Shown here one piece after another: positions 1 to 8,272 of a DNA stretch of 64,000 bases. The notes under the pieces are model-generated. The model was not told the origin of the DNA, searched no databases, and saw only the letters and a program-made list of their open reading frames with translations. Within the stretch, counting starts at the first letter, position 1. The number at the start of each line of letters is the position of its first letter. Made by a program: the position numbers and the translations under genes. Origin of the DNA: Sutcliffiella cohnii (GTDB lineage Bacteria > Bacillota > Bacilli > Bacillales > Bacillaceae_I); contig NZ_CP018866.1 of NCBI RefSeq assembly GCF_002250055.1, forward strand, positions 2,348,501 through 2,412,500. Reading direction: 5' to 3'.

Positions 1-1476
1 GGAACCGTCTTTGCTGCTGGTGTTCACGACTTCGGAACACTTGTTCTATCCGTTAGAAATAAGGGGCAATCTGTCGGAACGTTAGCTAATAAGTTAATTG
101 GACGAAATGCTAAGTTATTATTTTTATTTATTATTTTAATTTTAGTACTAATGGTTAACGCTGTTTTCGCTTGGGTTATTTCAAATCTATTTATTAGATT
201 CCCGGCTAGCGTACTACCAGTTTTAATTGAAATTCCATTAGCAATTTGGATAGGTTATGCCGTTTTCAAAAGAAAGAAAAGCATGCTTATTCCATCCATT
301 ATTGCACTCCTAGTAATGTACGGTACTGCAGTTGTTACTAGTAAAGTACCATTTTTACAAATTGATTTAGTTCGATATTTCGGTGGGGAAGGATCTACTG
401 TTCTGTTCGGCTTAGACGGGGTTTCCATGGCCTTCTTCGTATGGATTATTATATTAATGGTTTACTGTTATATCGCTTCTACACTACCAGTATGGAAATT
501 ACTTCAACCACGTGACTATATTAACTCTCATCAATTAGTTGTAGGCTTAGTCATTATGTACGCAGGACTATTATTCTTAAATCCAGAAATTACTGCGCCA
601 ATGACAAACCCTGACGCAGCAGATAAATCGTGGCTACCACTAATGTTCATAACGATTGCATGTGGTGCTATTTCTGGATTCCACGGACTCGTTTCATCAG
701 GTACGACTTCTAAACAGTTAGATAAAGAAACAGATGCTCGTTTTGTCGGTTACTTTGGAGCTGTAGGAGAAGGCTTCTTAGCATTAATTTCTATTATTGC
801 TTGTGTAACGTTATTTGCTAATATTGGAGAATTTAAAGAAGCATATAGTAGTTTTGGAGCAGCAAATCAAGGCGGTCTTGGAAACTTTATCGCCGGTGGT
901 GCTCAATTAGTTACCGGAATCGGTATTCCAGCTGACATTGCAAGAACGATTATTTCCGTCATTGTAGTAAGCTTTGCAGCTACGACTTTAGACTCATCTG
1001 TACGTTTAATGAGGTACATTATTTCAGAGCTAGGAGTAGAGTATAAAGTTCCTACTATTACGAAAACACATGTAGCTACATCTATCGCAGTTTTATCAAG
1101 TGCTGCACTAGTATTATTACCGAAAGGACCAAATGGATTTGGTTCTGGTGGTTATATACTATGGCCATTATTCGGAACTACAAATCAACTATTAGCCGGA
1201 ATAAGTTTACTATTAATTTCCGTATGGCTCAAACGCCAAGGAAGAAACTATTTAGTAACGTTCATACCTATGGTGTTTTTATTAGTAATGACTACTTGGG
1301 CGATGATTCAACAAGTGTTCTTTGAGTGGTCTGGTTTACAAGGAACAAATGCAAATCTTCTATTATTCATTTTTGGTGCGATTATTTTAGTATTTGCTAT
1401 TTGGATCGTGTTAACTGCCATTTATGAGCTTTCGAAAAAAGATAACAATTCGCTCGATAATACGTTTAAGCAATAA
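1..1476 (+). CDS. cstA: CstA-family peptide/carbon starvation transporter (5' end outside window)
   Basis: Partial gene; the reading frame is open from base 1, so the true start lies upstream. CstA proteins are polytopic membrane carriers that take up peptides or pyruvate when carbon is limiting. The visible part starts in a conserved loop with GVHDFG and SVRNKGQSVG, typical of CstA, and continues through about ten hydrophobic segments. It ends with the short charged tail KKDNNSLDNTFKQ. A strong hairpin terminator follows within 10 bases, so the gene probably ends its transcript here. The family call rests on the remembered GVHDFG/VRNKG signature and the topology. Confidence is high for the family, lower for the substrate. 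Confidence 0.88.
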   Translation, partial: GTVFAAGVHDFGTLVLSVRNKGQSVGTLANKLIGRNAKLLFLFIILILVLMVNAVFAWVISNLFIRFPASVLPVLIEIPLAIWIGYAVFKRKKSMLIPSIIALLVMYGTAVVTSKVPFLQIDLVRYFGGEGSTVLFGLDGVSMAFFVWIIILMVYCYIASTLPVWKLLQPRDYINSHQLVVGLVIMYAGLLFLNPEITAPMTNPDAADKSWLPLMFITIACGAISGFHGLVSSGTTSKQLDKETDARFVGYFGAVGEGFLALISIIACVTLFANIGEFKEAYSSFGAANQGGLGNFIAGGAQLVTGIGIPADIARTIISVIVVSFAATTLDSSVRLMRYIISELGVEYKVPTITKTHVATSIAVLSSAALVLLPKGPNGFGSGGYILWPLFGTTNQLLAGISLLLISVWLKRQGRNYLVTFIPMVFLLVMTTWAMIQQVFFEWSGLQGTNANLLLFIFGAIILVFAIWIVLTAIYELSKKDNNSLDNTFKQ

Positions 1477-1484
1477 TATGATTC

Positions 1485-1516
1485 AAAAGGAACCTAGTTT
1501 ATGCTAGGCTCCTTTT
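1485..1516 (+). terminator. Rho-independent terminator after cstA
   Basis: Inverted repeat with arms AAAAGGAACCTAG and CTAGGCTCCTTTT around a 6-base loop, running into T residues. It separates cstA from the following small gene. Confidence 0.85.
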
Positions 1517-1540
1517 CCATTAGAAAGATAGGTGATACAG

Positions 1541-1804
1541 ATGGACTATATAAACAACATAAAAAAAATATTTCAATGGTATGATGAGATATTATCTGTG
1601 CAGCACCGGGCAGAAGTTGCTAGAGAACTTAGAAATGAAGATGATTTATTTTTACTACTTTGTCTTTCTGAAACGTTAGGATTACCAAATCCCGCTTTTT
1701 ACTACACGCTTGAGCTCTATCCTTATATGATGGAAAAGTTTCATGATTGGCATTTACGAATGGGAATGGAAAAATCACCACTCAGCGGTTTCCGCTGTTG
1801 TTAA
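1541..1804 (+). CDS. Small cory-CC-star-type protein ending in Cys-Cys
   Basis: 87-residue soluble protein whose last two residues before the stop are Cys-Cys (ending GFRCC). This is the hallmark of what I recall as the cory-CC-star protein family, usually found beside an ArsA-like ATPase, as here. No catalytic motif is visible. The body is helical and rich in Leu, Glu and aromatic residues, with one further Cys in LLLCLSETLG. ATG 1541 is preferred because AGGTG lies 6 bases upstream; a GTG at 1532 overlaps that site. The ATPase start is only 15 bases after the stop, so the two are almost certainly cotranscribed. Function is unknown; the terminal CC could bind a metal or thiol, or be an interaction tail (inference). 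Confidence 0.8.
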   Translation: MDYINNIKKIFQWYDEILSVQHRAEVARELRNEDDLFLLLCLSETLGLPNPAFYYTLELYPYMMEKFHDWHLRMGMEKSPLSGFRCC

Positions 1805-1818
1805 AAAGGATGAATAAT

Positions 1819-2769
1819 ATGAATAAGCATAAAAAAATACTATTTGTTGGTGGTAAAGGCGGCGTTGGAAAATCAACAAGTGCAGCTGGTATTGCATTAA
1901 TGTTAGCGAAAGAACAACGCAAAACTTTGCTTGTTTCAACCGATCCCGCACATAATATTGGGGATATATTTCATAAAAAATTAAAAAACAGTGCGAAAGA
2001 AGTGTACCCAAACTTATTTGCAATTGAAATTAGCCCAGAAGAAGAAGCAAGAGCATATATCAATCAAGTGAAGGAAAACATTCGCGGCGTTGTGTCTTCT
2101 CATATGCAAGATGAAGTGAATAAACAAATAGATGCAGCTAGCTCTACTCCAGGAGCCGAAGAAGCGGCATTATTTGACCGAATCGTATCCATTATATTAG
2201 ATGAAGGTGAACATTACGATTCTATTATTTTTGATACTGCTCCTACTGGACATACGATTAGATTATTAACGTTACCAGAGCTTATGAGTGTATGGATAGA
2301 CGGCTTATTAGAGCGACGAAAAAAAACAAATGAAAATTATAGTCAACTATTAAACGACGGAGAACCAATTGAAGATCCAATCTTTCAAGTCTTGCAACAT
2401 AGAAAAGATCGATTCGCAAAAGTAAGGTCGATACTACTTAATACATCATTGACAGGGTATATTTTCACTTTAAATCCAGAAAGACTGCCAATCCTAGAAA
2501 CTAAAAAGGCGATTGAACAGTTAAAAAAGCATAACATTTTCGTAAAGACATTAATCGTAAATAAAGTATTAGAAGTAGAAGTACAGGATCCATTTTGGAA
2601 AAATCGGAAAGAAAACGAACAGGCATATTTAAAATTAATTGAACAAAGCTTTTTAGAGCAGAAAAAAATTTATATTCCGTTATTTGATACGGATATTAAT
2701 TCCGTATCATTGTTAGAGCAATTTTCATTAAAAATCTCACAAAACGAACAGTTATTCCTTAGCATGTGA
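1819..2769 (+). CDS. ArsA-family (Get3-like) ATPase without cysteines
   Basis: 316-residue deviant Walker A ATPase. The P-loop GGKGGVGKST is at about residues 11-20, the switch I region with STDPAHN near 40, and DTAPTGHTIRLL near 139. All three are diagnostic of the ArsA/Get3 group, which couples ATP hydrolysis to metalloid export or tail-anchored protein delivery. This copy is single-domain and I find no Cys at all, so neither the arsenite-binding cysteines of ArsA nor the zinc CxxC of Get3 is present. Start ATG 1819 is chosen because AAAGGA lies about 8 bases upstream; ATG 1810 sits on top of that site. It is coupled to the preceding Cys-Cys protein. Its true client is unknown. Confidence 0.85.
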   Translation: MNKHKKILFVGGKGGVGKSTSAAGIALMLAKEQRKTLLVSTDPAHNIGDIFHKKLKNSAKEVYPNLFAIEISPEEEARAYINQVKENIRGVVSSHMQDEVNKQIDAASSTPGAEEAALFDRIVSIILDEGEHYDSIIFDTAPTGHTIRLLTLPELMSVWIDGLLERRKKTNENYSQLLNDGEPIEDPIFQVLQHRKDRFAKVRSILLNTSLTGYIFTLNPERLPILETKKAIEQLKKHNIFVKTLIVNKVLEVEVQDPFWKNRKENEQAYLKLIEQSFLEQKKIYIPLFDTDINSVSLLEQFSLKISQNEQLFLSM

Positions 2770-2870
2770 CAAAGGCTAGGGAATTTTTTATGAAAAGTGG
2801 AACAAAACTCTTCTATTCTGTTAAAAGTATGGTCATAATATATGAAGACTGTATAAAAGGAGGAATTGGA

Positions 2871-3140
2871 ATGGAAGAAGTTAAAATTGGTGAAGTATTT
2901 ACCATAACGGATGATAATGGAGAAGAGCAAGAAATGGAAATACTAGCAACAATGGAAGTTGAAAGTCATACATATGTAGCTGTTGCGTTCGTAGACGATA
3001 TCGAGACAGATTCGGAAGAAGATATGGATATTTTCTTCTTGAAAGTGGAAGAAGAAGGCGATTTCGCCCCTATCCTTAGTGATGAAGAGTTCGATAAAGT
3101 ATCTAAAGCTTTTGAAACAAACTTTGATGACGAAGCTTAA
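2871..3140 (+). CDS. DUF1292 (YrzB-like) acidic protein
   Basis: 89-residue very acidic protein resembling the DUF1292 family of Firmicutes. It has the core VFTITDDNGEEQEMEIL followed by YVAVAF and many Asp/Glu residues. No enzymatic motif is visible and the family role is not established. ATG 2871 follows a strong AAAGGAGG with 7-base spacing. The frame remains open upstream to 2766, but those residues lack a ribosome site and are not likely translated. It is a free-standing gene between the ArsA-like ATPase and two unknown small genes. Confidence 0.75.
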   Translation: MEEVKIGEVFTITDDNGEEQEMEILATMEVESHTYVAVAFVDDIETDSEEDMDIFFLKVEEEGDFAPILSDEEFDKVSKAFETNFDDEA

Positions 3141-3178
3141 ACTTAGATAGAGAAACTACGATAAAGGATGGCAATAAG

Positions 3179-3643
3179 ATGGAGAATCTACTCTTTAAAG
3201 ATGTATACATAGAAAGAAGTCATAAAGAAACAGATGAAGTTATTGCAATGGAAACTTCCGCTTTTCTCGAAGAAAAGATATCTTTCTTAATAGAAAAAGA
3301 TCATATTGCTGAGTATATTTACGTCGAAATGGATGCCTTCACAAAATTGAAAGTTGAAGGGGTATGCATCGAACTCGATGACATATTCAGAACGTATAAC
3401 GTTATGATAGGGTTACCAGTCCAAAAGAAACATGAAGACAAAATAAAAAGTTATTTCAACGACATATTACATAGTGATGAACTAAAGTTTGCTGCCATGT
3501 TTAATCAAAATGATGGGCTATGGGATATTAATTTCACACTAAATTATGTAGAAGCTTTCGACGACAATATGACGGTAAAGGAAGCATTAACTGTTATCTA
3601 CAATGTTATAAATAACTTAATACAATTAATAAATGAAAAGTAA
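3179..3643 (+). CDS. Conserved hypothetical protein, 154 aa
   Basis: I do not recognise this family. The protein is soluble, mixed alpha/beta in appearance and acidic, with no signal peptide or membrane segment. The C-terminal half (NYVEAFDDNMTVKEALTVIYN) looks like a helical tail. AAAGGA lies about 10 bases before ATG 3179. The next gene starts about 20 bases downstream, so the two probably form a small operon, and the 38-base gap to the DUF1292 gene suggests that gene may belong too. Confidence 0.6.
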   Translation: MENLLFKDVYIERSHKETDEVIAMETSAFLEEKISFLIEKDHIAEYIYVEMDAFTKLKVEGVCIELDDIFRTYNVMIGLPVQKKHEDKIKSYFNDILHSDELKFAAMFNQNDGLWDINFTLNYVEAFDDNMTVKEALTVIYNVINNLIQLINEK

Positions 3644-3662
3644 TGTTACGAGGTTGAATTCA

Positions 3663-3941
3663 ATGAATATAATCAAACATGAAATAGAAGAAATAGTCGA
3701 TCCAACAGGAATATTAACCGGAAAAAGATATGAGTGTATTTTGCACTTGGATGTTGAAGAGGAGGACGAACTATATTCTGAAAGTGGAGTATATGTAAAA
3801 GTCCTGATTGCGATGGATGATAATGGTCCCCGACTATTAAGTCATCATTTATATGAAGAAGCTACAAACAAGTATTTAGATTTTGAATTAGAAGAGGATG
3901 AACTAGCAGTTATTCTTTCATATTGTGTAGAGCATCTTTAA
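3663..3941 (+). CDS. DUF6509-like small acidic protein
   Basis: 92-residue soluble protein with DPTGILTGKRYE near the N-terminus and KYLDFELEEDELAVILSYC near the C-terminus, a pattern I associate with the Bacillus DUF6509 family. No known function. ATG 3663 is chosen because GAGGTTG lies 6 bases upstream. An earlier ATG at 3633 would overlap the preceding gene by 11 bases and has no clear ribosome site. A promoter-like element and a candidate RNA follow directly downstream. Confidence 0.6.
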   Translation: MNIIKHEIEEIVDPTGILTGKRYECILHLDVEEEDELYSESGVYVKVLIAMDDNGPRLLSHHLYEEATNKYLDFELEEDELAVILSYCVEHL

Positions 3942-3948
3942 GGTGCAC

Positions 3949-3977
3949 TTGATTTCCATACTAAAATCATGTAATAT
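3949..3977 (+). promoter_or_regulatory. Candidate sigma-A promoter for the 3985-4213 RNA
   Basis: TTGATT at 3949-3954 and TAATAT at 3972-3977 with 17-base spacing, overlapping a TATAAT at 3975-3980. It would start a transcript near 3985, immediately before the structured region. The promoter call is by eye only. Confidence 0.4.
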
Positions 3978-3984
3978 AATTGTA

Positions 3985-4213
3985 CAAGCTACTCTGTACG
4001 TAATAATAAAAAGTTTTAACCTTTATGCTGTAATAGGGAGTTTTAATTATAGTTGGAATGTAATGCCTCCTCGATTGAGGACTACATGAACACTTTTGCG
4101 AACACCCACTTTGAGGAGTGTGGTTTAAAACTTTCTTATTTTAAGTTACGGCAATGGTGGCTTATGAAAAAATTTTTTTTCGACCCAATTACCTTTGTAA
4201 TTGGGTCTTTTTA
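3985..4213 (+). ncRNA. Candidate structured RNA (small RNA or leader) with terminator
   Basis: A gene-free stretch flanked by a candidate promoter and a strong terminator. Bases 4002-4021 can pair almost completely with 4122-4142 (AATAATAAAAAGTTTTAACC against GGTTTAAAACTTTCTTATTTT), closing a domain of about 140 nt. Inside are a hairpin at 4058-4087 (ATGTA...CCTC/GAGG...TACAT) and a second hairpin at about 4102-4124. Upstream GTAATAGGG at 4030-4038 could pair with CCCAATTAC of the terminator stem, giving a possible antiterminator. I do not recognise any known riboswitch or 6S/SRP/tmRNA consensus. It could be a trans-acting RNA or an attenuator leader for the lipoprotein gene downstream. Confidence 0.45.
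4182..4213 (+). terminator. Intrinsic terminator of the candidate RNA
   Basis: Perfect 11-bp stem GACCCAATTAC/GTAATTGGGTC with a CTTT loop, followed by TTTTTATT. It is also preceded by A/T runs, so it could act in both directions. Confidence 0.85.
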
Positions 4214-4344
4214 TTGTTTCCGAATTTCCGAAGATTCTACTACAAAACGAAGAGAAAGCACATTAAAAAAATACGTATACAGGCACCATATTTATTTTTA
4301 TTCATATGTAAAAAGAGTAAATATAAATGTGGGAGTGACTTACG

Positions 4345-4848
4345 ATTAAGAAGCTGCGTTTTGCATTATTTCTTTCCATGTGTCTACTTGTTTCCGGTTG
4401 TTTTTCCGCGTCAGTCGAAAAGGATATTACAGAATATGTTAACGAAGGACTATTACCATTAGCAGATCTCGAGGAAGAAGCAATAGACTTGTTTGATAGT
4501 GTTGTTGGATATAATTATACAGATGATTACACTTTATATGACACATTAAACTTAGAAGTAATACCTAGATATCAAAAGCTATTAAATGAATTGGAGAAAT
4601 TAAAGCCAAATACAGAAGAGGTACAACAAGTACATGACATATACGTTAGTGGTGCAAAAAAACAATATGAAGCGATGATGCTTATTTTAGACGGTATTGA
4701 GTTTCAAGACGTTTCTATTATTGAAGAGGCAAATTTACGGTTAGCAGAAGGTCGAACGATAATTAGAGAATTTCAAATTAAGCTTGATGCGTTGATTGAA
4801 GAGTATGAACTCGAAATGGAAGTAGATTATGAAGTTGAAATGTATTAA
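4345..4848 (+). CDS. Small lipoprotein with probable ATT start codon
   Basis: Predicted 167-residue lipoprotein. The frame is closed by TGA at 4336-4338 and gives a textbook signal peptide only if translation starts at ATT 4345: two Lys, a hydrophobic run, then the lipobox VSGC. GGGAG lies at a suitable distance upstream. The first in-frame ATG (4378) would remove the positively charged N-region. The mature part is acidic and helical, with no recognised domain. The gene ends at a terminator. Alternatives are an assembly error in the start region or initiation at CTG 4354. Function unknown; possibly controlled by the leader RNA upstream. Confidence 0.65.
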   Translation: MKKLRFALFLSMCLLVSGCFSASVEKDITEYVNEGLLPLADLEEEAIDLFDSVVGYNYTDDYTLYDTLNLEVIPRYQKLLNELEKLKPNTEEVQQVHDIYVSGAKKQYEAMMLILDGIEFQDVSIIEEANLRLAEGRTIIREFQIKLDALIEEYELEMEVDYEVEMY

Positions 4849-4851
4849 GAG

Positions 4852-4890
4852 AAAAAACCGCTAACCTCAATCAGAAGGTAAGCGGTTTTT
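4852..4890. terminator. Bidirectional terminator between convergent genes
   Basis: Stem AAAACCGCTAACCT/AGGTAAGCGGTTTT with an 8-base loop, flanked by A and T runs. It lies between the lipoprotein gene and the convergent transporter gene. Confidence 0.8.
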
Positions 4891-4904
4891 CTTAGATATA
4901 TGTG

Positions 4905-5843
4905 TTATGCGCCAATTTTTTTTGTAGATAAACGATTGCCTTTATTTGTTTTATCTTTTTTCACTCTCATTGCTACATATACCCCTATAATGACGAAAGT
5001 AGCACCAATGGCATGAAACAGTGTGAACGTTTCACCTAATATTATAGTTGCCATAATCACAGCAGAAAGTGGCATAACGTTGATAAAGATAGAAGATTTG
5101 GCAGCCCCTACTTCTTTAATTCCGTAGTAATACATAACAAAGGAAATAACTGTAACAAAAACGCTCATGTGGCCAATAGAAAGCCAAGCAGTTAACGATG
5201 CAGACTGGATATCCGCCCACGATGTTTCATAAATAGCAAATGGGAGTAAAAATAAAGTACCAAACCCAACAGCATAGGTCGTCGAAGAAATAGAACTAAA
5301 TTTCGCTAATACGACTTTACCAACCACGCTATAGAGTGCCCAACTAATAACAGCCCCTAAAAGAATCAAATCAATCGGCTCAAATCCTAATTGTATAAGG
5401 GAAGCAAAGTCACCTTCTGTAATGATAAAAGATACCCCAGTTAGAGCAATTACCATCCCGATAATATGGTTCTTAGTTAGTTTTTCTTTTAAAAATATGC
5501 TAGATAATAACACAATTAAAATAGGGTTAGCCGCTATAAATAAAGAACTTTTTATTACTGGAGCATGCTTACTTGCTAAGAAAAAACAAATGTTATAAAT
5601 GGCAATTCCCGTTAATCCTAAAATAGCAAATAACAAATAATCCTTTTTCGTTCGTTTTGGGCGATTTTTTTCTACAGTCCACATAATAGGAAAAAGAATG
5701 ATTGCTGCTCCTAAAAACCGTAAAAAAGCGACTGTTGCCGGTTCAAAACTAACTACTGCATACTTACCTGCAATAAACGCACTACCCCACGTTGCTGTTG
5801 CTAACGTGAGCATTCCATAAATTAGCCAAGTTTTTTTATCCAA
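4905..5843 (-). CDS. EamA-family DMT transporter
   Basis: About 312-residue membrane protein with ten hydrophobic segments in two EamA-like repeats, typical of drug/metabolite transporters (RhaT/YdcZ-type). Landmarks are the N-terminal WGSAFIAGKYAV motif, the mid-protein FFLASKHAPVIKSSLF, and the second-repeat YYYGIKEVGAAKSSIF. The substrate cannot be told from sequence. The TTG at 5843 has AAGGG 7 bases upstream and is a better start than the TTG at 5858. It is a single-gene unit ending at the shared terminator. Confidence 0.85.
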   Translation of the reverse strand: MDKKTWLIYGMLTLATATWGSAFIAGKYAVVSFEPATVAFLRFLGAAIILFPIMWTVEKNRPKRTKKDYLLFAILGLTGIAIYNICFFLASKHAPVIKSSLFIAANPILIVLLSSIFLKEKLTKNHIIGMVIALTGVSFIITEGDFASLIQLGFEPIDLILLGAVISWALYSVVGKVVLAKFSSISSTTYAVGFGTLFLLPFAIYETSWADIQSASLTAWLSIGHMSVFVTVISFVMYYYGIKEVGAAKSSIFINVMPLSAVIMATIILGETFTLFHAIGATFVIIGVYVAMRVKKDKTNKGNRLSTKKIGA

Positions 5844-6116
5844 TCTTTTTCCCTTCAATCTTCTAAAGTATTTAAACGTATTTTAACATGTTTTTCGTAA
5901 AACGAAATATATTTTCAAAAAAATAACCTGAAATAATTTCTCCTTTATAGGAACATTAAGTATATAGTTGTGATTTCTATGTTTGAAAAGGGACTTCGAG
6001 CTTATTTGCCTAAATATAAAAAGTTGCTAATCAGACATTTTTTTTGGTATATTATTATAATGTAATAAATTATACATCATTTAAAAGATTTTTTAGAAAG
6101 TAGTAGGTGACTAGTA

Positions 6117-7076
6117 ATGAATCAACCATATAGAGTTTTACTTTATTATAAATATGTTCATATAGAAAATGCTGAACAATTCAAAGAGGAACATTTAAAC
6201 TTTTGTAACGAGCTAGGTTTAAAGGGTCGTATCATTATTGCGGATGAAGGCATTAACGGGACGGTTTCTGGAAACGTAGAGCAAACAGATGCCTATATAA
6301 ATCATATGAAACAAGATGCTCGTTTTGCTGATATGATCTATAAAATTGACGAAGCAACAGGCCATGCTTTCAAAAAGATGCGTGTTCGTTATAGACCAGA
6401 ACTAGTAACTCTTCGTTTAGAAAATGATGTGGACCCTAATAAAACAACAGGAAAACATTTAAAACCTAAAGAATTCTTCGAAGCTATGAAAAGCGAAGAT
6501 ACGGTAGTAATTGATGCTAGAAATGACTATGAGTATGACTTAGGTCATTTCCGTGGCTCTGTACGACCAGATATTAATTCATTCCGTGAATTGCCACAAT
6601 GGATTAAAGAAAACAAACAGCAATTTGAAGGTAAGAAAATACTAACTTATTGCACAGGTGGAGTTCGTTGTGAAAAATTCTCCGGTTGGCTATTAGAAGA
6701 AGGCTTTGAAGATGTAGCTCAATTAGATGGCGGAATTGTTACGTACGGAAAGGATCCTGAAGTACAAGGACAACTATGGGACGGGCTATGCTATGTATTT
6801 GATGAGCGTATAAGCGTTCCCGTTAACCAAAAAGAGCACGTAATTATCGGTAAAGATCATTATACAGGTGAACCATGTGAACGTTATGTAAACTGTGCTA
6901 ACCCAGAATGTAATAAAAAAATATTAAGCTCAGAAGAAAATGAGCATAAATATATGCGTAGTTGCTCGCATGAATGTCGTGTACACCCAAGAAATCGTTA
7001 CATTGCACAACACGACTTACCAGAAGAAGAAGTGCAAAAAAGACTAAACGTAATAGCAGAAGAAATTAATGCATAA
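6117..7076 (+). CDS. trhO: tRNA uridine(34) hydroxylase TrhO (rhodanese-like)
   Basis: 319-residue cytoplasmic enzyme of the YbfQ/YceA family, which hydroxylates uridine 34 of tRNA to 5-hydroxyuridine in an oxygen-dependent way. An N-terminal acylphosphatase-like domain ([16 protein letters not shown] near 37-52) is followed by a rhodanese domain with the active loop CTGGVRC at about 179-185. A C-terminal Cys-rich segment contains CANPECN and SCSHEC. The length matches the family. AGTAGGTGA precedes the ATG. It is monocistronic, with a terminator 4 bases downstream of the stop. Confidence 0.93.
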   Translation: MNQPYRVLLYYKYVHIENAEQFKEEHLNFCNELGLKGRIIIADEGINGTVSGNVEQTDAYINHMKQDARFADMIYKIDEATGHAFKKMRVRYRPELVTLRLENDVDPNKTTGKHLKPKEFFEAMKSEDTVVIDARNDYEYDLGHFRGSVRPDINSFRELPQWIKENKQQFEGKKILTYCTGGVRCEKFSGWLLEEGFEDVAQLDGGIVTYGKDPEVQGQLWDGLCYVFDERISVPVNQKEHVIIGKDHYTGEPCERYVNCANPECNKKILSSEENEHKYMRSCSHECRVHPRNRYIAQHDLPEEEVQKRLNVIAEEINA

Positions 7077-7079
7077 GTT

Positions 7080-7112
7080 AAACCCCTCAAATTAAATTGA
7101 GGGGTCTTTTTA
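7080..7112. terminator. Bidirectional terminator
   Basis: Stem ACCCCTCAA/TTGAGGGGT with a 6-base loop and a T run, lying between convergent trhO and the EmrE-type transporter gene. Confidence 0.85.
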
Positions 7113-8090
7113 AATGTTATTTTCTTTGTGTTTCATAACAGTTACGTTAGTCGTACCTTTCTTTGAAAAATAACTATGCAATAACATTCCAATCATAATG
7201 ATAAATAAACCAATAATAGCAATGTTGTTCGGAAAAGGGCTTGAAAGTAAAAGAACTTCACCAACGATCACAAAAAAAACTTGGGTAGATTGGGTAGCTT
7301 CTACCGCTGCTAGTTTTGTCTGATCATGCTTAACACGATCTGTTGCAATAAAAAATAACGTTGTCGCAATGACACCAGAACTAACTGCCACGATAAATGA
7401 TTGAACAATTTGATCATTCGAAGGAGCACCTATTGTAACGAAGGCATATCCTCCTATTAGAAACCAAAAGGGGAGGCTAGCCAATGTCATTCCGAGTACT
7501 CGTTGATACGTATCTAATTTACCTTTACACAACTCCATCATTTTTCTATTGCCTAACGGGTAGGAAAATGCGGCAATTAACACCGGTAATACACTTAACA
7601 GCAATAACGAAAGAGTGAAATTTGCTGCATTTTGAAATTGAATAAAAACAACACCGATAAAAATTAAAAATGAAATACACAATGCCTTTACTGGTATTTT
7701 ATTTCGTATTTTAACCGGCCCATTATTAGTTTGAATAAATTCATAAAAGAGTGGACCAAGCAACACACCAGCTACAATTGTTATTTGCCAAGTTCCAGCA
7801 ACTAACCATCCGGGTCCATAAGCTGCAGCGAATGTAATTGGTCCATAAAATAGAACAAAACCGATAAAGCTCCATAGTAGCCACGGTACTAGATTTTTGC
7901 GCATTTCCTGAAGTAATTGCATTAAATTTTTTCTCCAAAGAACAATAACTATTAAAAATGGGACCATAAATAAAAAGCGAAGGGAAGAGCTCCATAACCA
8001 ACTACCTCCCGCAAGTTCCATAGAACGGTTCAAAATAAAAGTAACCGCAAAAAACATCGAAGCTAAAATACCGAGTAATATCTCTCTCAT
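7110..8090 (-). CDS. Multidrug resistance efflux transporter family protein (EmrE-type, PF13536-like)
   Basis: 326-residue polytopic protein with ten hydrophobic segments. The start (ILNRSMELAGGSWLWSSSLRF), the YGPGWLVAGTWQITI segment and the late VEATQSTQVFF segment fit the Firmicutes EmrE-like DMT family. AGGAAAGG lies upstream of the ATG. The family name implies efflux, but no substrate is known. It sits alone, divergent from pheA. Confidence 0.75.
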   Translation of the reverse strand: MREILLGILASMFFAVTFILNRSMELAGGSWLWSSSLRFLFMVPFLIVIVLWRKNLMQLLQEMRKNLVPWLLWSFIGFVLFYGPITFAAAYGPGWLVAGTWQITIVAGVLLGPLFYEFIQTNNGPVKIRNKIPVKALCISFLIFIGVVFIQFQNAANFTLSLLLLSVLPVLIAAFSYPLGNRKMMELCKGKLDTYQRVLGMTLASLPFWFLIGGYAFVTIGAPSNDQIVQSFIVAVSSGVIATTLFFIATDRVKHDQTKLAAVEATQSTQVFFVIVGEVLLLSSPFPNNIAIIGLFIIMIGMLLHSYFSKKGTTNVTVMKHKENNI

Positions 8091-8204
8091 TATTTAGCAA
8101 CCTTTCCTAAAAATAAATATTTATATCCATTATAGTCGATTAAAAGATAAGGCTACTACAATTATTTTAAATAAAATGAAATGAATGAATATTTATAATT
8201 TAAT

Positions 8205-8232
8205 TTGCTAAAATGTTAAAAGGTATTATACT
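8205..8232 (+). promoter_or_regulatory. Candidate sigma-A promoter of pheA
   Basis: TTGCTA at 8205-8210 and TATACT at 8227-8232 with 16-base spacing, about 40 bases before the pheA start. Confidence 0.5.
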
Positions 8233-8272
8233 ATTATAAAATAACGTTTTAAAGCAGAAGGGCATGTGAAGA

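Noticed and set aside
3942..4181. Possible match to 6S, SRP, tmRNA, T-box or known riboswitches
   Set aside because: None of the consensus motifs I know for these RNAs is present; reported only as an unassigned structured RNA.
4053..4349. Plus-strand frame across the structured RNA and terminator
   Set aside because: Runs through a perfect terminator and has no ribosome site; the region is better explained as RNA.
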